Positions 17,252 through 26,601 of a DNA stretch of 56,125 nt are shown one piece after another (the stretch's first letter is position 1; every line of letters starts with the position of its first letter). The notes beneath the pieces are model-generated. The model saw only the letters and a program-made list of their open reading frames with translations. It was not told the origin of the DNA and did not search any database. This stretch comes from Novosphingobium sp. B 225. GTDB lineage: Bacteria > Pseudomonadota > Alphaproteobacteria > Sphingomonadales > Sphingomonadaceae. The translations under genes were made by a program, and so were the position numbers. The DNA lies in assembly GCF_002198665.1 (NCBI RefSeq), contig NZ_MWLM01000059.1, positions 1-56,125 on the forward strand. The letters are read 5' to 3'.

Positions 17252-17389
17252 ACCGGTTCTGCCCAGCGCCGGAGCGCTTGGGCGGGGAAGCGCGCCTATA
17301 GGCAGCACGCGCTGCCATTGCAAGCGCCGAGGCGGAATAGCGGCAGAACTGTGGATCAGGGGTTGATCGTGCGCGACGAGTGCCCACTT

Positions 17390-17411
17390 AGCCCCCGATG
17401 CGATGGGGGCT
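17390..17411. other. GC-rich hairpin upstream of yajC
   Basis: A 7-bp stem AGCCCCC/GGGGGCT with an 8-base loop (GATGCGAT) lies in the 250-base gap between the tRNA-Pro 5' end and yajC. No T run follows on either strand, so a terminator is not supported. It could shape the yajC leader. The remaining gap should contain the tRNA and yajC-secDF promoters, but none could be fixed. Confidence 0.4.
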
Positions 17412-17501
17412 CTGCGTTGCGCAAGCGCAGCCAAGCTGCTAGTCGCGCGCAATTCTGCCCGGGTCGCCCGGGTTACTGCAACGAAAGAGCACAGTCAGGC
17501 C

Positions 17502-17837
17502 ATGAACAGCCCCGTTCTTCTTACCCTTGCCGCTGCCGCCGGTGCCGAAGCACCTCCGGCCTGGATGCAGTTCCTGCCGCTTGTGGCAATGGTCTTCGTC
17601 TTCTGGTTCCTGATCCTGCGTCCGCAGATGAAGCGGCAGAAGGAACTTCAGGCCAAGATCGGCGGCATCAAGAAGGGTGACCAGGTGCTGACTGGCGGCG
17701 GGTTCCTGGCCAAGGTGATCAAGGTTGACGATCATTACGCCGAACTGGAACTGGGCCCCAATGTGCGGGTCCGGGCGCTGAAATCGACCATCGCCGATGT
17801 GATCCCTCCGGGCGGCGTTGCCCCCGCGAACGATTGA
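17502..17837 (+). CDS. yajC: Sec translocase auxiliary subunit YajC
   Basis: 111 residues from ATG 17502. A single membrane helix ('LPLVAMVFVFWFLILRPQ') is followed by the family block 'RPQMKRQKELQAKIGGIKKGDQVLTGGGF', here shown only in part, with a small beta domain after it. YajC joins SecDF at the SecYEG channel. The gene starts the yajC-secD-secF run, 32 bases before secD. An upstream frame extension to 17403 has no similarity to the family and was not used. Confidence 0.95.
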   Translation: MNSPVLLTLAAAAGAEAPPAWMQFLPLVAMVFVFWFLILRPQMKRQKELQAKIGGIKKGDQVLTGGGFLAKVIKVDDHYAELELGPNVRVRALKSTIADVIPPGGVAPAND

Positions 17838-17869
17838 TCCGGCCTCCCTTGCAATTGGGACAATAACAG

Positions 17870-19471
17870 ATGCTCGATTTTCCCCGCTGGAAACAGGCCT
17901 GGCTGTGGTTCGTCACGCTGGCCTGCGCGCTTGCCGCGCTGCCGTCGATCTTTTCGGTCGCCGGACTGGCCTGGCCAGCCGCGCTGCCTGACCCCAAGGT
18001 CAATCTGGGGCTCGACCTGGCAGGGGGCAGTCACATCCTGCTCGAAGCGAATGCCGACCAGGTTCGCCGCCAGCGCCTTGAAACCATGGAAGAAGACGTC
18101 CGCAACCGCCTGCGGCAGGCCGAACCGCAGATCCGGATCGGTGATATATCGACCAAGGACGGCTCGGTGACTTTCATGGTTGCCGATCCGGCGCAGGTCG
18201 ATGCTGCGCGTGAACAGTTGCAGACGCTGACCAGCGGTGCCCAGCTTACCGGCCAGCGCGACTGGGACCTGCAGGTGCTGGATGGCAACCGCGTGGTCAT
18301 GACCCCGACCGAAGCCGGGGTGCGCCAGGCGATCAACCAGGCAATGGACACTGCGACCGAAGTGGTGCGCAAGCGCATCGACGCACTCGGCACACGCGAA
18401 CCGACGATCATCCGCCAGGGCGCGGACCGGATCGTGGTGCAGGTGCCCGGGCTGAAGGATCCGACCGCGCTCAAGAACCTGCTGGGGCAGACCGCCAAGC
18501 TTGAATTCAAGCTGGTTGATCAGGCCGCCCTGCCAAGTGAACTGGCCCAGGGCATCGTGCCGCCGGGTGACGAACTGGTTCCCTATGCCGATGCGACCAA
18601 GGGCACTGCGCCGATCGCGGTAAAGCGGCTCGGCGGAATCAAGGGCGATTCGCTGACCAACGCTCAGGCCAGCAACGATGACCGCACCAACGCCGCAGTG
18701 GTCAACATCACGTTCGATCAGCAGGGCGGGGCCAAGTTCGCCCGGCTCACCACCGAAAACGTCGGCAAGCCCTTTGCGATCATCCTGGATGGCAAAGTCC
18801 TGTCGGCACCGGTAATCGAGGAACCGATCTTGGGCGGTACGGCGCGGATTTCTGGCAGCTTCAACACTGAAAGCGCCAATCAACTGGCGATTGCGCTGCG
18901 ATCGGGTGCGCTGCCGGTGGACCTGAAAGTGGTGGAAGAACGCTCTGTCGGACCCGATCTGGGGGCTGATTCGATCCGCAAGGGGATGATCGCGCTGGGT
19001 GTCGGCACGCTGGCGCTGATGGTCTTCATGCTGATGACCTATGGGCATTTCGGGATCTACACCAACGCTGCGCTGATCCTGAACACGCTGATGATCCTGG
19101 GGATCATGGCCATGGTCAACACCACGCTGACCTTGCCGGGGATCGCCGGCTTCGTGCTGACGATCGGTGCCGCGGTGGACGCCAACGTGCTGATCAACGA
19201 ACGCATTCGCGAAGAACGCGCGCGGGGTCGCCGCGTGGTCCAGGCCGTGGAAATGGGCTACAAGGAAGCCAGCCGCGCGATCTTTGATGCCAATATCACC
19301 AATGTCATCGCCGCTGCGCTGATGTTCTTCTTCGGGTCCGGCCCGGTGAAGGGCTTTGCGGTGGTGCTGGCCATCGGCATCGCCACTTCGGTTTTCACCG
19401 CCGTCACGCTGACCCGGATGTGGGTCGCCAATTGGCTGCGCAAGGCGCGCCCGACCGATCTGGCGCTGTAA
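17870..19471 (+). CDS. secD: Protein translocase subunit SecD
   Basis: 533 residues. The first membrane helix is near 12-30, followed by 'NLGLDLAGGSHILLEA', the SecD D1 motif, a large periplasmic part, and five C-terminal helices including 'TIGAAVDANVLINERIREE', the RND-type motif carrying residues used for proton flow. With SecF it pulls preproteins across the inner membrane using the proton gradient. The secF gene follows after about 15 bases. Confidence 0.97.
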   Translation: MLDFPRWKQAWLWFVTLACALAALPSIFSVAGLAWPAALPDPKVNLGLDLAGGSHILLEANADQVRRQRLETMEEDVRNRLRQAEPQIRIGDISTKDGSVTFMVADPAQVDAAREQLQTLTSGAQLTGQRDWDLQVLDGNRVVMTPTEAGVRQAINQAMDTATEVVRKRIDALGTREPTIIRQGADRIVVQVPGLKDPTALKNLLGQTAKLEFKLVDQAALPSELAQGIVPPGDELVPYADATKGTAPIAVKRLGGIKGDSLTNAQASNDDRTNAAVVNITFDQQGGAKFARLTTENVGKPFAIILDGKVLSAPVIEEPILGGTARISGSFNTESANQLAIALRSGALPVDLKVVEERSVGPDLGADSIRKGMIALGVGTLALMVFMLMTYGHFGIYTNAALILNTLMILGIMAMVNTTLTLPGIAGFVLTIGAAVDANVLINERIREERARGRRVVQAVEMGYKEASRAIFDANITNVIAAALMFFFGSGPVKGFAVVLAIGIATSVFTAVTLTRMWVANWLRKARPTDLAL

Positions 19472-19486
19472 GGGAACTTGCGAAAG

Positions 19487-20464
19487 ATGAAACTGCTCAA
19501 GCTTGTCCCGGACAACACCGACATCAAGTTCCTGCGCTGGCGGGTGCCGTTTTACATCATCTCACTGGTGCTGATGGCAACTTCGCTGACGCTGGTGCTG
19601 ACGCGCGGACTGAACCTGGGGGTCGATTTCGTCGGCGGCCAGATGATCCGCGTCACCTTTGTCCAGACCCCGGCCGCGCCGGTTGCAGAACTGCGCGAAA
19701 CGGTTGGCAAGCTGGGCTATGGTGAACCGATCATCCAGCAGTTCGGCAAACCGAACGAAATCTCGATCCGGATGAAGCTGCCGGAAGGATCGGATCACGA
19801 TGCGGGCCTGGCCGATCAGATGGCGCGCAAAATCACCGCCGCGGTCAAGGCCGGGCATCCGGACGCGCGGATTGACGGGGTGGATTCGGTTTCGGGCAAG
19901 GTTTCGGGCGAACTGTTCAAGACCGGGATGATTGCACTCGGCCTCGCCATGGTGGCGATCTCGATCTACATTTGGATCCGGTTCGAATGGCAGTTCGGGG
20001 TGGGGGCGCTGTTCAGCCTGGTCCACGACGTAACGCTGACCCTGGGGCTGTTCGCGCTGACCCAGCTGGAATTTGATCTCAATATCGTTGCCGCGCTGCT
20101 GACGCTGATCGGCTATTCGCTCAACGATACCATCGTGGTCTATGACCGGATCCGCGAAAACCTGAAGAAATACCGCCGCATGCCGCTGCCTGAGCTGTTG
20201 GACCTGTCGGTCAATGAAACGCTTAGCCGCACGATCGTGACCTCCTTGTCGGTGCTGATCACCCTGCTGGCATTGTTGCTGCTGGGGCCTGACGTGATCT
20301 TTGGCTTTACCGCTGCGATCACGCTGGGGATCTTCGTCGGCACTTATAGCTCGATCTACATGGCCGCGCCGATCCTGATCTGGCTCAAAGTTACCTCGGC
20401 CAGCTTCGTGCCGACCGAGAGCGCAGTGGAGCGGCAGGAGCGAATGGCCCGCGAACGGAGCTGA
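19487..20464 (+). CDS. secF: Protein translocase subunit SecF
   Basis: 325 residues from ATG 19487 with AGGGAA ten bases upstream; a TTG nine bases earlier is less likely. The family motifs 'GLNLGVDFVGGQMIRV' and 'YSLNDTIVVYDRIREN' are intact, with six expected helices. It pairs with SecD. Its stop codon (TGA, 20462-20464) abuts the stop of the convergent glycosyltransferase gene, leaving no room for a separate terminator. Confidence 0.97.
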   Translation: MKLLKLVPDNTDIKFLRWRVPFYIISLVLMATSLTLVLTRGLNLGVDFVGGQMIRVTFVQTPAAPVAELRETVGKLGYGEPIIQQFGKPNEISIRMKLPEGSDHDAGLADQMARKITAAVKAGHPDARIDGVDSVSGKVSGELFKTGMIALGLAMVAISIYIWIRFEWQFGVGALFSLVHDVTLTLGLFALTQLEFDLNIVAALLTLIGYSLNDTIVVYDRIRENLKKYRRMPLPELLDLSVNETLSRTIVTSLSVLITLLALLLLGPDVIFGFTAAITLGIFVGTYSSIYMAAPILIWLKVTSASFVPTESAVERQERMARERS

Positions 20465-21646
20465 TCAGCGCCCCGTCAGGCGTTGCCAGTATTCCACCAG
20501 CGCTGCGGCATTCGCCTCCCAGCTGAACGGTTCCGCCCCGCGCAGCACGTCAGCGCGTGCAGGAGGATCGGCCAGCAATTCGCTCACCTCGATCGCAATT
20601 GCCAGCTTGTCGCGCGCGGCGAACCGGCCCCAGGCGGGGTCGGTCAGCAGTTCGCGAGCGCCGGGGATCGGGGTGGTGACCACCGGGGTGCCGCAGGCCA
20701 GCGCCTCGACCCAGGCATTGGCCAGGCCCTCGCTCGCAGTTGGCAGGACAAAGACGTCCGCCGCGCTGAGCAGCCAGGGCAGGTCGCTGTGCGGCACTGG
20801 GCCCAGAAAGTGAACCCGCTGTTCCAGCCCCAGTTCGGCGGTGCGGGCGCGCAGCATGGCTTCATCCGCGCCGCTGCCGGCCAGCAGCAGCTCGGCCTCG
20901 GGGATCAGGTTCAGGGCTTCGATTGCAAAGACCTGTCCCTTGCGCGGGATAAGCGCACCGACGCAGGCCAGCAGCGGCTTGCCTTGGGGTAGTGCCAGCC
21001 GGGTGCGAGACTCTGCCTTGTCGTGCGGCCTGAATACCTGCCGATCCAGCCCCGTGCGGTGGATCGTGATCTTGTCACGCGGAATGCCGAGTTCGGCCAT
21101 GTCATCGGCAATCCCGGCCGCCACGGCGAGCAGGCCGGTGGCCAGCAGTCCCGCATCAAGCACTTGCGCGACAGTGCCAGGGTCCTTGCCCCAATGGTGA
21201 ATGTCCGCCCCGCGCGCTTTGATCGAAACCGGCAGGCCCAGCTCCCTGCCGATCCGCACTGCCGCTGCGCCATCGGGGTGAAAGAACTGGGCATCTACCA
21301 GGTCGAACGGACGCTCTGCATGGAGCTGCCGGGCGAGGGGCAACACGGCGCGCGCCACGGCCCCGGCATTGAACCGGCCGCCGATCCCCGGCAACAGCAG
21401 GAAATGCGGCCGCAGCACCGGCACCCCGCCGCGGTTCTCCGTCCGCGCAATCTGGCGCAGCGGGGCATAACGCGGGTGTAGTGAAAGCGGGAATGGGGGC
21501 AAGCCCAGCGGATTGATCAGCGTCAGGTCCACATTCCCGCGCCGCATCACTGCCTGCATCTGGCGTTCAACAAAGACCCCGAAGTTGGGTGTGTGATCGT
21601 TGGGATAAAGCGTGCTGAGCGACAGCACGCGCAAGGGCCGTGTCAC
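20465..21646 (-). CDS. Family 4 glycosyltransferase
   Basis: 393 residues from a GTG at 21646. The N-terminal Rossmann half opens 'RVLSLSTLYPNDHTPNFGVF', and the C-terminal half has the GT4 donor pattern 'PTASEGLANAWVEALACGTPV' with the E-x7-E pair. It transfers a nucleotide-sugar-derived residue, probably to a cell-surface glycan or lipid; the substrate cannot be read. The GTGA overlap with the upstream XRE regulator gene suggests translational coupling. The product has no signal or membrane helix and should be cytosolic or peripheral. Confidence 0.88.
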   Translation of the reverse strand: MTRPLRVLSLSTLYPNDHTPNFGVFVERQMQAVMRRGNVDLTLINPLGLPPFPLSLHPRYAPLRQIARTENRGGVPVLRPHFLLLPGIGGRFNAGAVARAVLPLARQLHAERPFDLVDAQFFHPDGAAAVRIGRELGLPVSIKARGADIHHWGKDPGTVAQVLDAGLLATGLLAVAAGIADDMAELGIPRDKITIHRTGLDRQVFRPHDKAESRTRLALPQGKPLLACVGALIPRKGQVFAIEALNLIPEAELLLAGSGADEAMLRARTAELGLEQRVHFLGPVPHSDLPWLLSAADVFVLPTASEGLANAWVEALACGTPVVTTPIPGARELLTDPAWGRFAARDKLAIAIEVSELLADPPARADVLRGAEPFSWEANAAALVEYWQRLTGR

Positions 21647-22215
21647 AGTTTGCGCACCAGCATTTCCGCGCCTGCCAGCCAGGCCGGATTGTCAATCACC
21701 ACTTGCCGCGTGCCTTGCCCCGGGGGAAGCAGCGCGACGCGGGTGTCATCGCGGTCAATCATCCGGCCAAAGGCAAACCGGCCGCCGGGGCGCGGCGCCA
21801 ACACATCGCGGTTGAGCAGCCGGACATAATCGTCTGGCCCGACCTGGCGGCACCAGACCTGGTCACCGGTGCGGTATTCGCCCGCGCTGGCTTCCACCGC
21901 CATGGCCACCAGCACGCCATCACCCGCCAGCGCCGTGGGCAGGATCGCGTCACGCGGCTCGGTCAGGGCTTCGGCGCCGTGCTCGGTAAAGCGGGCGACA
22001 TAGCGCAGCGCCTGCTCTTCCTCGCCCCGCACCAGCAGTTCGGGATCGACTTCCAGCGCCTTGGCGATCCGGTTCATCCAGGTCAGCGATAGCTGTCGCA
22101 TGCCGGTTTCCAGCCGTCCGATCGTTTGCGCGGTGGTGGGCGGGCTGCAGCGTTCGGCCACATCGGCCAGGGTCCAGCCCTTCTGGCGGCGAATATCACG
22201 GATGCGGTTGATCAT
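21643..22215 (-). CDS. XRE-family regulator with S24-like C-terminal domain
   Basis: 190 residues from ATG 22215; the frame runs further upstream but through a palindromic repeat, so the longer start was rejected. Residues 2-60 form a helix-turn-helix ('IRRQKGWTLADVAERC', 'TIGRLETGMRQLS'). The C-terminal half is beta-rich and resembles LexA/S24-type sensor domains ('GDGVLVAMAVEAS', 'YRTGDQVWCRQV') but no clear Ser-Lys protease pair is seen. The target genes are unknown; its 3' end is coupled to the glycosyltransferase and it is divergent from a DUF6456 gene, a common sphingomonad arrangement. Confidence 0.78.
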   Translation of the reverse strand: MINRIRDIRRQKGWTLADVAERCSPPTTAQTIGRLETGMRQLSLTWMNRIAKALEVDPELLVRGEEEQALRYVARFTEHGAEALTEPRDAILPTALAGDGVLVAMAVEASAGEYRTGDQVWCRQVGPDDYVRLLNRDVLAPRPGGRFAFGRMIDRDDTRVALLPPGQGTRQVVIDNPAWLAGAEMLVRKL

Positions 22216-22239
22216 GCTTTCAGCAAATCCTTCCGATCG

Positions 22240-22270
22240 CCATTGCTGCGCTGCGCTCGCAATGACGAGA
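22240..22270. repeat. REP-like palindrome
   Basis: The segment ATTGC-T-GCGC-T-GCGC-TC-GCAAT forms a stem with a small internal loop and is followed by GACGAG. This resembles the widespread intergenic 'GTCATTGCGAGCG...GCAATC' type of short palindrome. It lies in the 153-base gap between divergent xre and DUF6456 genes, just upstream of the xre start. Confidence 0.6.
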
Positions 22271-22368
22271 TGCGAAAATAACCAATATGGTTTTTTCTCT
22301 TTCCTACAACATGACGCATTTGGCAAGCCCGTGTTTCGATTCGAATTGGGAAAGAAAGGGAGCCTGCG

Positions 22369-22842
22369 ATGAAGCCGATCCTGAAAGAGGTGGAACTGAC
22401 CAAGGCCGGACCCGCTCGCCGCGCTCCGCGGCGCGGGCGGCGGACGGTTCTGCTCAATCTGGCGGAAAGCCCGCTTGGCTGGCTGCATGCGCGCGGACTT
22501 GTCAGCGATGGTCAGCTCGCCGCCGGGGAATGCCTGCGGCGTGACTGGGAATGGGCGCAATTGTCCCCTGGCGTGACGATGCGCTGGGAAGAAGGGCGGG
22601 TGCAGGGCGGCAGAGAACGCGGGCTTAACCCCACTGAACGGCAGATTTCGGCACGCCAGCGGTTTGACGGCGCGATCGCGGCGGCAGGACCGGGTTTGTC
22701 CGACATCCTGTGGCGAGTGGTCTGCGCTGGTGAAAGCGTACCCAATGCCGAACGCGCGCTGGCCTGGCCGGTGCGCAGCGGCAAGCTGGTGCTCAAGCTG
22801 GCGCTGGACCGGGTTGCCGCGTTCTATCGCATTCCCGGGTGA
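22369..22842 (+). CDS. DUF6456 domain protein
   Basis: 157 residues. The C-terminal half carries the DUF6456 pattern: 'LNPTERQISARQRFDGAI', then 'LSDILWRVVCAGESV', 'AERALAWPVRSGKLVLKLAL' and 'LDRVAAFYRI'. Family members in alphaproteobacteria often form the tail of, or lie next to, helix-turn-helix proteins, as here. No biochemical role is established. The basic N-terminal third (Arg-rich) could bind nucleic acid, which is inference. The ATG lies a few bases after GGGAG. Confidence 0.82.
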   Translation: MKPILKEVELTKAGPARRAPRRGRRTVLLNLAESPLGWLHARGLVSDGQLAAGECLRRDWEWAQLSPGVTMRWEEGRVQGGRERGLNPTERQISARQRFDGAIAAAGPGLSDILWRVVCAGESVPNAERALAWPVRSGKLVLKLALDRVAAFYRIPG

Positions 22843-22937
22843 CGCTTCATCGGCCCGCCCGTGCGCTTCGTCGATTAAGCTTCCCGCTGGCCCGCAGGCA
22901 CGGCACAACGTTGCCTTGGGCTTCAGGGAGACAGAAC

Positions 22938-24752
22938 ATGGATCGGCGGCAATTTATCGCATCGGGCAGCGCGGCGGCTTTGGCTCTGGCAGCGGAACCG
23001 GTTCTGGCGAAGGGCAAGGCACTGGGCGGGGACGCGCGCCTGGCGTCAACGCTTGATGCCGTATTCCATGACGGGATCTCCCATTCGCCCGAATATGCCA
23101 CCTCGCTCGGGCTCGACAAAGGCAAGCTCGCGCCGCTCCGCGCGCAGCTTTCGCCCGCCACTGCCGCCGAACGACAGAGCGATCTGGCGCGCAACCAGAA
23201 GTGGGCGCGGGCGCTGGCGGCGATCAATCCGGCCACGCTGACTGCCACCGGCAAGCGCAACCGTGCGCTGGCGCAATATATGCTGGAACAGCGCAGCCTG
23301 GCCGCGCGCGATTTCGGGCTCGATTCGGTTCAGCGGCCCTATCGCCTGTTCCAGCAGGGCGGGGCCTATTTCGAGACACCGGACTTCCTCAACGCCACGC
23401 ACACCATCAGCACCGCTGCCGATGCAGAGGCTTACCTGTCGCGCCTCTCCGCTTTCGCACGGGTTCTGGATGAAGACACCGCCGAGCAAAAAGCGCAGTC
23501 CGCGCGCGGGTTTACCGCACCTGGCTGGTCGATCGATCTGACTCTGGGTCAAATGACCAAGCTGCGCGCACCCGCTGCGGCGGACAGCAGCATGGTCCAT
23601 TCGCTCGCCAGCCGGGCCAAGGCCAAAGGTGTTGCAGGGGACTGGGCGGCGCGCGCAGCGAAGATCGTGGAAAGCGCGGTCTATCCCGCGCTCGACCGGC
23701 AGATGGCGCTGATGACGAAGCTGCGCGGCGAAACTGTGGCTGGCGATGGCGCCTGGCGTCTGCCGCGCGGGGCCGAGATTTATGCCGCCGCGCTCAAGCA
23801 GGCGACCACCACCGACATGACGCCAGAGCAGGTCCACCAGGCGGGTCTGGATCAGGTCGCCGATATCAGCGCCCAGCTTGATGCAATTCTGAAGGCTGCT
23901 GGGCTGACCCAAGGCAGCGTGGGTGAGCGGTTGACTGCGCTAAACAAGCAGTCCGATCAGCTCTATGCCAACGACGATGCGGGCCGCAAGGAATTGATCG
24001 ACAGCCTGAACGCAGGGGTAGCGGCAATGTGGGGCCGGTTGCCCAAGGCCTTTGGCAACGTGCCGCGCCAACCGTTGGAAATCCGCCGGGTGCCAGTGGA
24101 TATCCAGGACGGTGCCAGCAACGGCTATTACAACCGCGCGTCATTGGATGGCAGCCGGCCAGCGATTTACTGGATCAACCTGAAAGACGTAGGAGATTGG
24201 CCGAAGTATTCGCTGCCCGCGCTGACATTTCACGAAGGAACGCCGGGCCATCATTTGCAGGGCTCTTACGCCCAGCTCGCTGGCGATTTACCCATGCTGC
24301 TCCGCAACAATTTCATCTCCAGTTATGGCGAGGGCTGGGCGCTCTATGCCGAGCAGTTGGCCGACGAACTGGGCGCCTATCAGGGGATCGAGCGGGCCGG
24401 TTACCTGCAAAGCTTCCTGTTCCGCGCCTCGCGGTTGGTGATCGACACCGGCATCCACCACAAGCGCTGGAGCCGCGAGCAGGCAACTGATTACATGGTC
24501 GCCACCACCGGTTTCGCCCGCCCGCGCTGTCAGCGCGAGGTGGAGCGGTATTGCACCCAGATTGGGCAGGCATGTTCCTACAAGATCGGTCACATGGCCT
24601 GGGTCAAGAATCGTCAGAAAGCGCAGGCCGCGCTGGGTGACAAGTTCAGCCTGCCGTGGTTCCATGAAGTGTTGAAAGAAGGCGTGATGCCGCTTTCGAT
24701 GTTGGAAGCACGGATCGACGAGCGGATCCGGGAGCGCATGGCTGCGGGGTGA
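22938..24752 (+). CDS. DUF885 family exported protein, probable zinc metallopeptidase-like
   Basis: 604 residues from ATG 22938 with AGGGAG seven bases upstream. The N-terminus 'MDRRQFIASGSAAALALAAE' looks like a Tat-type (DRRQF) signal peptide. The DUF885 hallmark 'FHEGTPGHH' is present, with H432-E433 and the paired His forming a probable metal site, and a conserved later block 'GEGWALYAEQLADELG'. DUF885 proteins are thought to be metal-dependent hydrolases of the M32/thermolysin-like fold; the substrate is unknown. The length is normal for the family. Its 3' end nearly touches the convergent ABC-F gene (one-base gap). Confidence 0.88.
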   Translation: MDRRQFIASGSAAALALAAEPVLAKGKALGGDARLASTLDAVFHDGISHSPEYATSLGLDKGKLAPLRAQLSPATAAERQSDLARNQKWARALAAINPATLTATGKRNRALAQYMLEQRSLAARDFGLDSVQRPYRLFQQGGAYFETPDFLNATHTISTAADAEAYLSRLSAFARVLDEDTAEQKAQSARGFTAPGWSIDLTLGQMTKLRAPAAADSSMVHSLASRAKAKGVAGDWAARAAKIVESAVYPALDRQMALMTKLRGETVAGDGAWRLPRGAEIYAAALKQATTTDMTPEQVHQAGLDQVADISAQLDAILKAAGLTQGSVGERLTALNKQSDQLYANDDAGRKELIDSLNAGVAAMWGRLPKAFGNVPRQPLEIRRVPVDIQDGASNGYYNRASLDGSRPAIYWINLKDVGDWPKYSLPALTFHEGTPGHHLQGSYAQLAGDLPMLLRNNFISSYGEGWALYAEQLADELGAYQGIERAGYLQSFLFRASRLVIDTGIHHKRWSREQATDYMVATTGFARPRCQREVERYCTQIGQACSYKIGHMAWVKNRQKAQAALGDKFSLPWFHEVLKEGVMPLSMLEARIDERIRERMAAG

Positions 24753-24753
24753 T

Positions 24754-26535
24754 TTACCCCTCCACCTGCTCCGCCAGTTCCAGCCAGCGTTCCTCCGCCG
24801 CGTCCTTTTCGGCGCGGGCGGTCTCAATGGCCTTGGTCAGGGCGGCGAACCGGGCGGGATCGCGGGTGTAGAGCGCGGGATCGGCCAGCGTCGCTTCGTC
24901 GCGGGCGATCTGGGCAAGCAGTTCCTCGATCCGGCCCGGCAGCAGATCGTAATCGCGCTGGTCCTTGTAGGAGAGCTTGCCCTTCTTCGGCGGCGGGGGA
25001 GGCGCGGGTTCGGCGGCGGATTTAGGCGCGCTTTTGGACGGAACATGGCTGCGCTGGCGCTGCTTTTCCCAATCCGCATAACCGCCCGCGACCACATCGA
25101 CCTTGCCGCTGCCGTCGAGACCGAGCGTGATCGTGACCGTGCGGTCCAGAAAGTCACGGTCGTGGCTGACGATCAGGACAGTGCCGTCATAATCGGCGAT
25201 CACTTCCTGCAACAGGTCGAGCGTTTCAAGGTCAAGGTCGTTGGTCGGCTCGTCCAGCACCAGCAGGTTGCTTTTGCGGGCAAATTCGCGCGCCAGGAGC
25301 AGACGGCTGCGTTCGCCGCCGGAAAGGGTGCCGATCCGCGCCTCGACCAGACCGGGATCGAACAGGAAGTCCTTGAGATAACCCTGGATGTGCTTGCGTT
25401 CCCCGCGCACGTCGATCCAGTCGCCGCCCTCGGCCAGAATGTCGCGCACGCGTTTTTCGGGTGACATCAGGCTGCGCTGCTGGTCGATCATCACCCCGTG
25501 CAGCGTCTTGGCGAGTGTGACCGTGCCCGAATCCGGTTCCAGTTCTCCGGTCAGCAGCCGCAGCAGGGTAGTCTTGCCTGAACCGTTGGCGCCGACCAGC
25601 CCGATCCGGTCCCCGCGGGTGATCCGCAAGGTGAAGTCCTTGATGATCGTGCGCTCGCCAAACCGCTTGGTGACTTTGTCCGCCACAATCACGGCCTTGG
25701 TCTTCACATCGTCGGTGGCGAGTGCGAGCTTGGCCCCGCCCTGGGGGCTGAGCATGGCGGCGCGGGTGGCGCGCATCTCCCACAGCTTTTCCAGCCGACC
25801 CTGGTTGCGCTTGCGCCGCGCGGTGACGCCGCGTTCCAGCCAGTGCGCCTCTATCTTCAGCTTGGCGTCAAGCTTGTCGGCAGCGCGGGCTTCCTCGGCA
25901 TAGATGGTTTCCATCCAGGCTTCGTACCCGCCAAAGCCCACTTCCTTGCGGCGCAGGCTGGCGCGATCGAGCCACAGCGTTGCTTTGGTCAGCCGGGTCA
26001 GGAAGGTCCGGTCATGGCTGATGACCACGAACGCACCTTTGTAGCGGCTGAGCCAGTCTTCCAACCAGTCAATCGCGGCCAGATCGAGGTGGTTGGTCGG
26101 TTCATCCAACAGCAACAGGTCAGGTTCGCTGGCCAGCGCGCGGGCGAGGGCGGCACGGCGGCGTTCGCCCCCGCTGGCGCTATCGGCGGTGCGGCTCATG
26201 TCGATCCCGAGCTGCCCGGCGATGGCTTCCACTTCGTGCCGGGGCGGGGCATCGGGGCCGGACAGGGCAAAGTCCATCAGCGTGGCATAGCCGGTGAAGA
26301 ACGGATCCTGTTCCAGCGTGACGATCCGCGTGCCCGGCTGGACCGAGCGCTTGCCTTTGTCCGCCTCAACCTCGCCGCCGATTAGCTTGAGCAGGGTGGT
26401 CTTGCCCGCGCCGTTGCGCCCGATCAGCGCCAGCCGGTCGCGCGGGGCGATGGCCAGGTTCAGATCCCTGAACAGCCAGCCGCCGCCCTGTTGCAGGCCC
26501 AATTGTTCCCAGGAAAGGATCGGAGCGGCGGCCAT
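24754..26535 (-). CDS. uup: ABC-F family ATPase (Uup-like)
   Basis: 593 residues with two soluble ABC cassettes and no membrane helices. Walker A motifs are GRNGAGKTT (about 38) and GANGSGKTT (about 317); signatures are 'SGGERRRA' and 'LSGGERSRL'; Walker B blocks read 'LLLDEPTNHLDL' and 'LVLDEPTNDLDL'. A basic linker joins the cassettes and a C-terminal coiled-coil (about 520-590) with a Lys/Pro-rich lead follows, typical of Uup rather than EttA. These proteins act on ribosomes or replication intermediates. The symbol is a best fit; other ABC-F members share the layout. Confidence 0.85.
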   Translation of the reverse strand: MAAAPILSWEQLGLQQGGGWLFRDLNLAIAPRDRLALIGRNGAGKTTLLKLIGGEVEADKGKRSVQPGTRIVTLEQDPFFTGYATLMDFALSGPDAPPRHEVEAIAGQLGIDMSRTADSASGGERRRAALARALASEPDLLLLDEPTNHLDLAAIDWLEDWLSRYKGAFVVISHDRTFLTRLTKATLWLDRASLRRKEVGFGGYEAWMETIYAEEARAADKLDAKLKIEAHWLERGVTARRKRNQGRLEKLWEMRATRAAMLSPQGGAKLALATDDVKTKAVIVADKVTKRFGERTIIKDFTLRITRGDRIGLVGANGSGKTTLLRLLTGELEPDSGTVTLAKTLHGVMIDQQRSLMSPEKRVRDILAEGGDWIDVRGERKHIQGYLKDFLFDPGLVEARIGTLSGGERSRLLLAREFARKSNLLVLDEPTNDLDLETLDLLQEVIADYDGTVLIVSHDRDFLDRTVTITLGLDGSGKVDVVAGGYADWEKQRQRSHVPSKSAPKSAAEPAPPPPPKKGKLSYKDQRDYDLLPGRIEELLAQIARDEATLADPALYTRDPARFAALTKAIETARAEKDAAEERWLELAEQVEG

Positions 26536-26601
26536 GGTCGGGGCGCACTAGGGGTGACAGCCTGCGTTGACAAGCCGCGATCCGCGCGTGAGAGGGGAGC
26601 C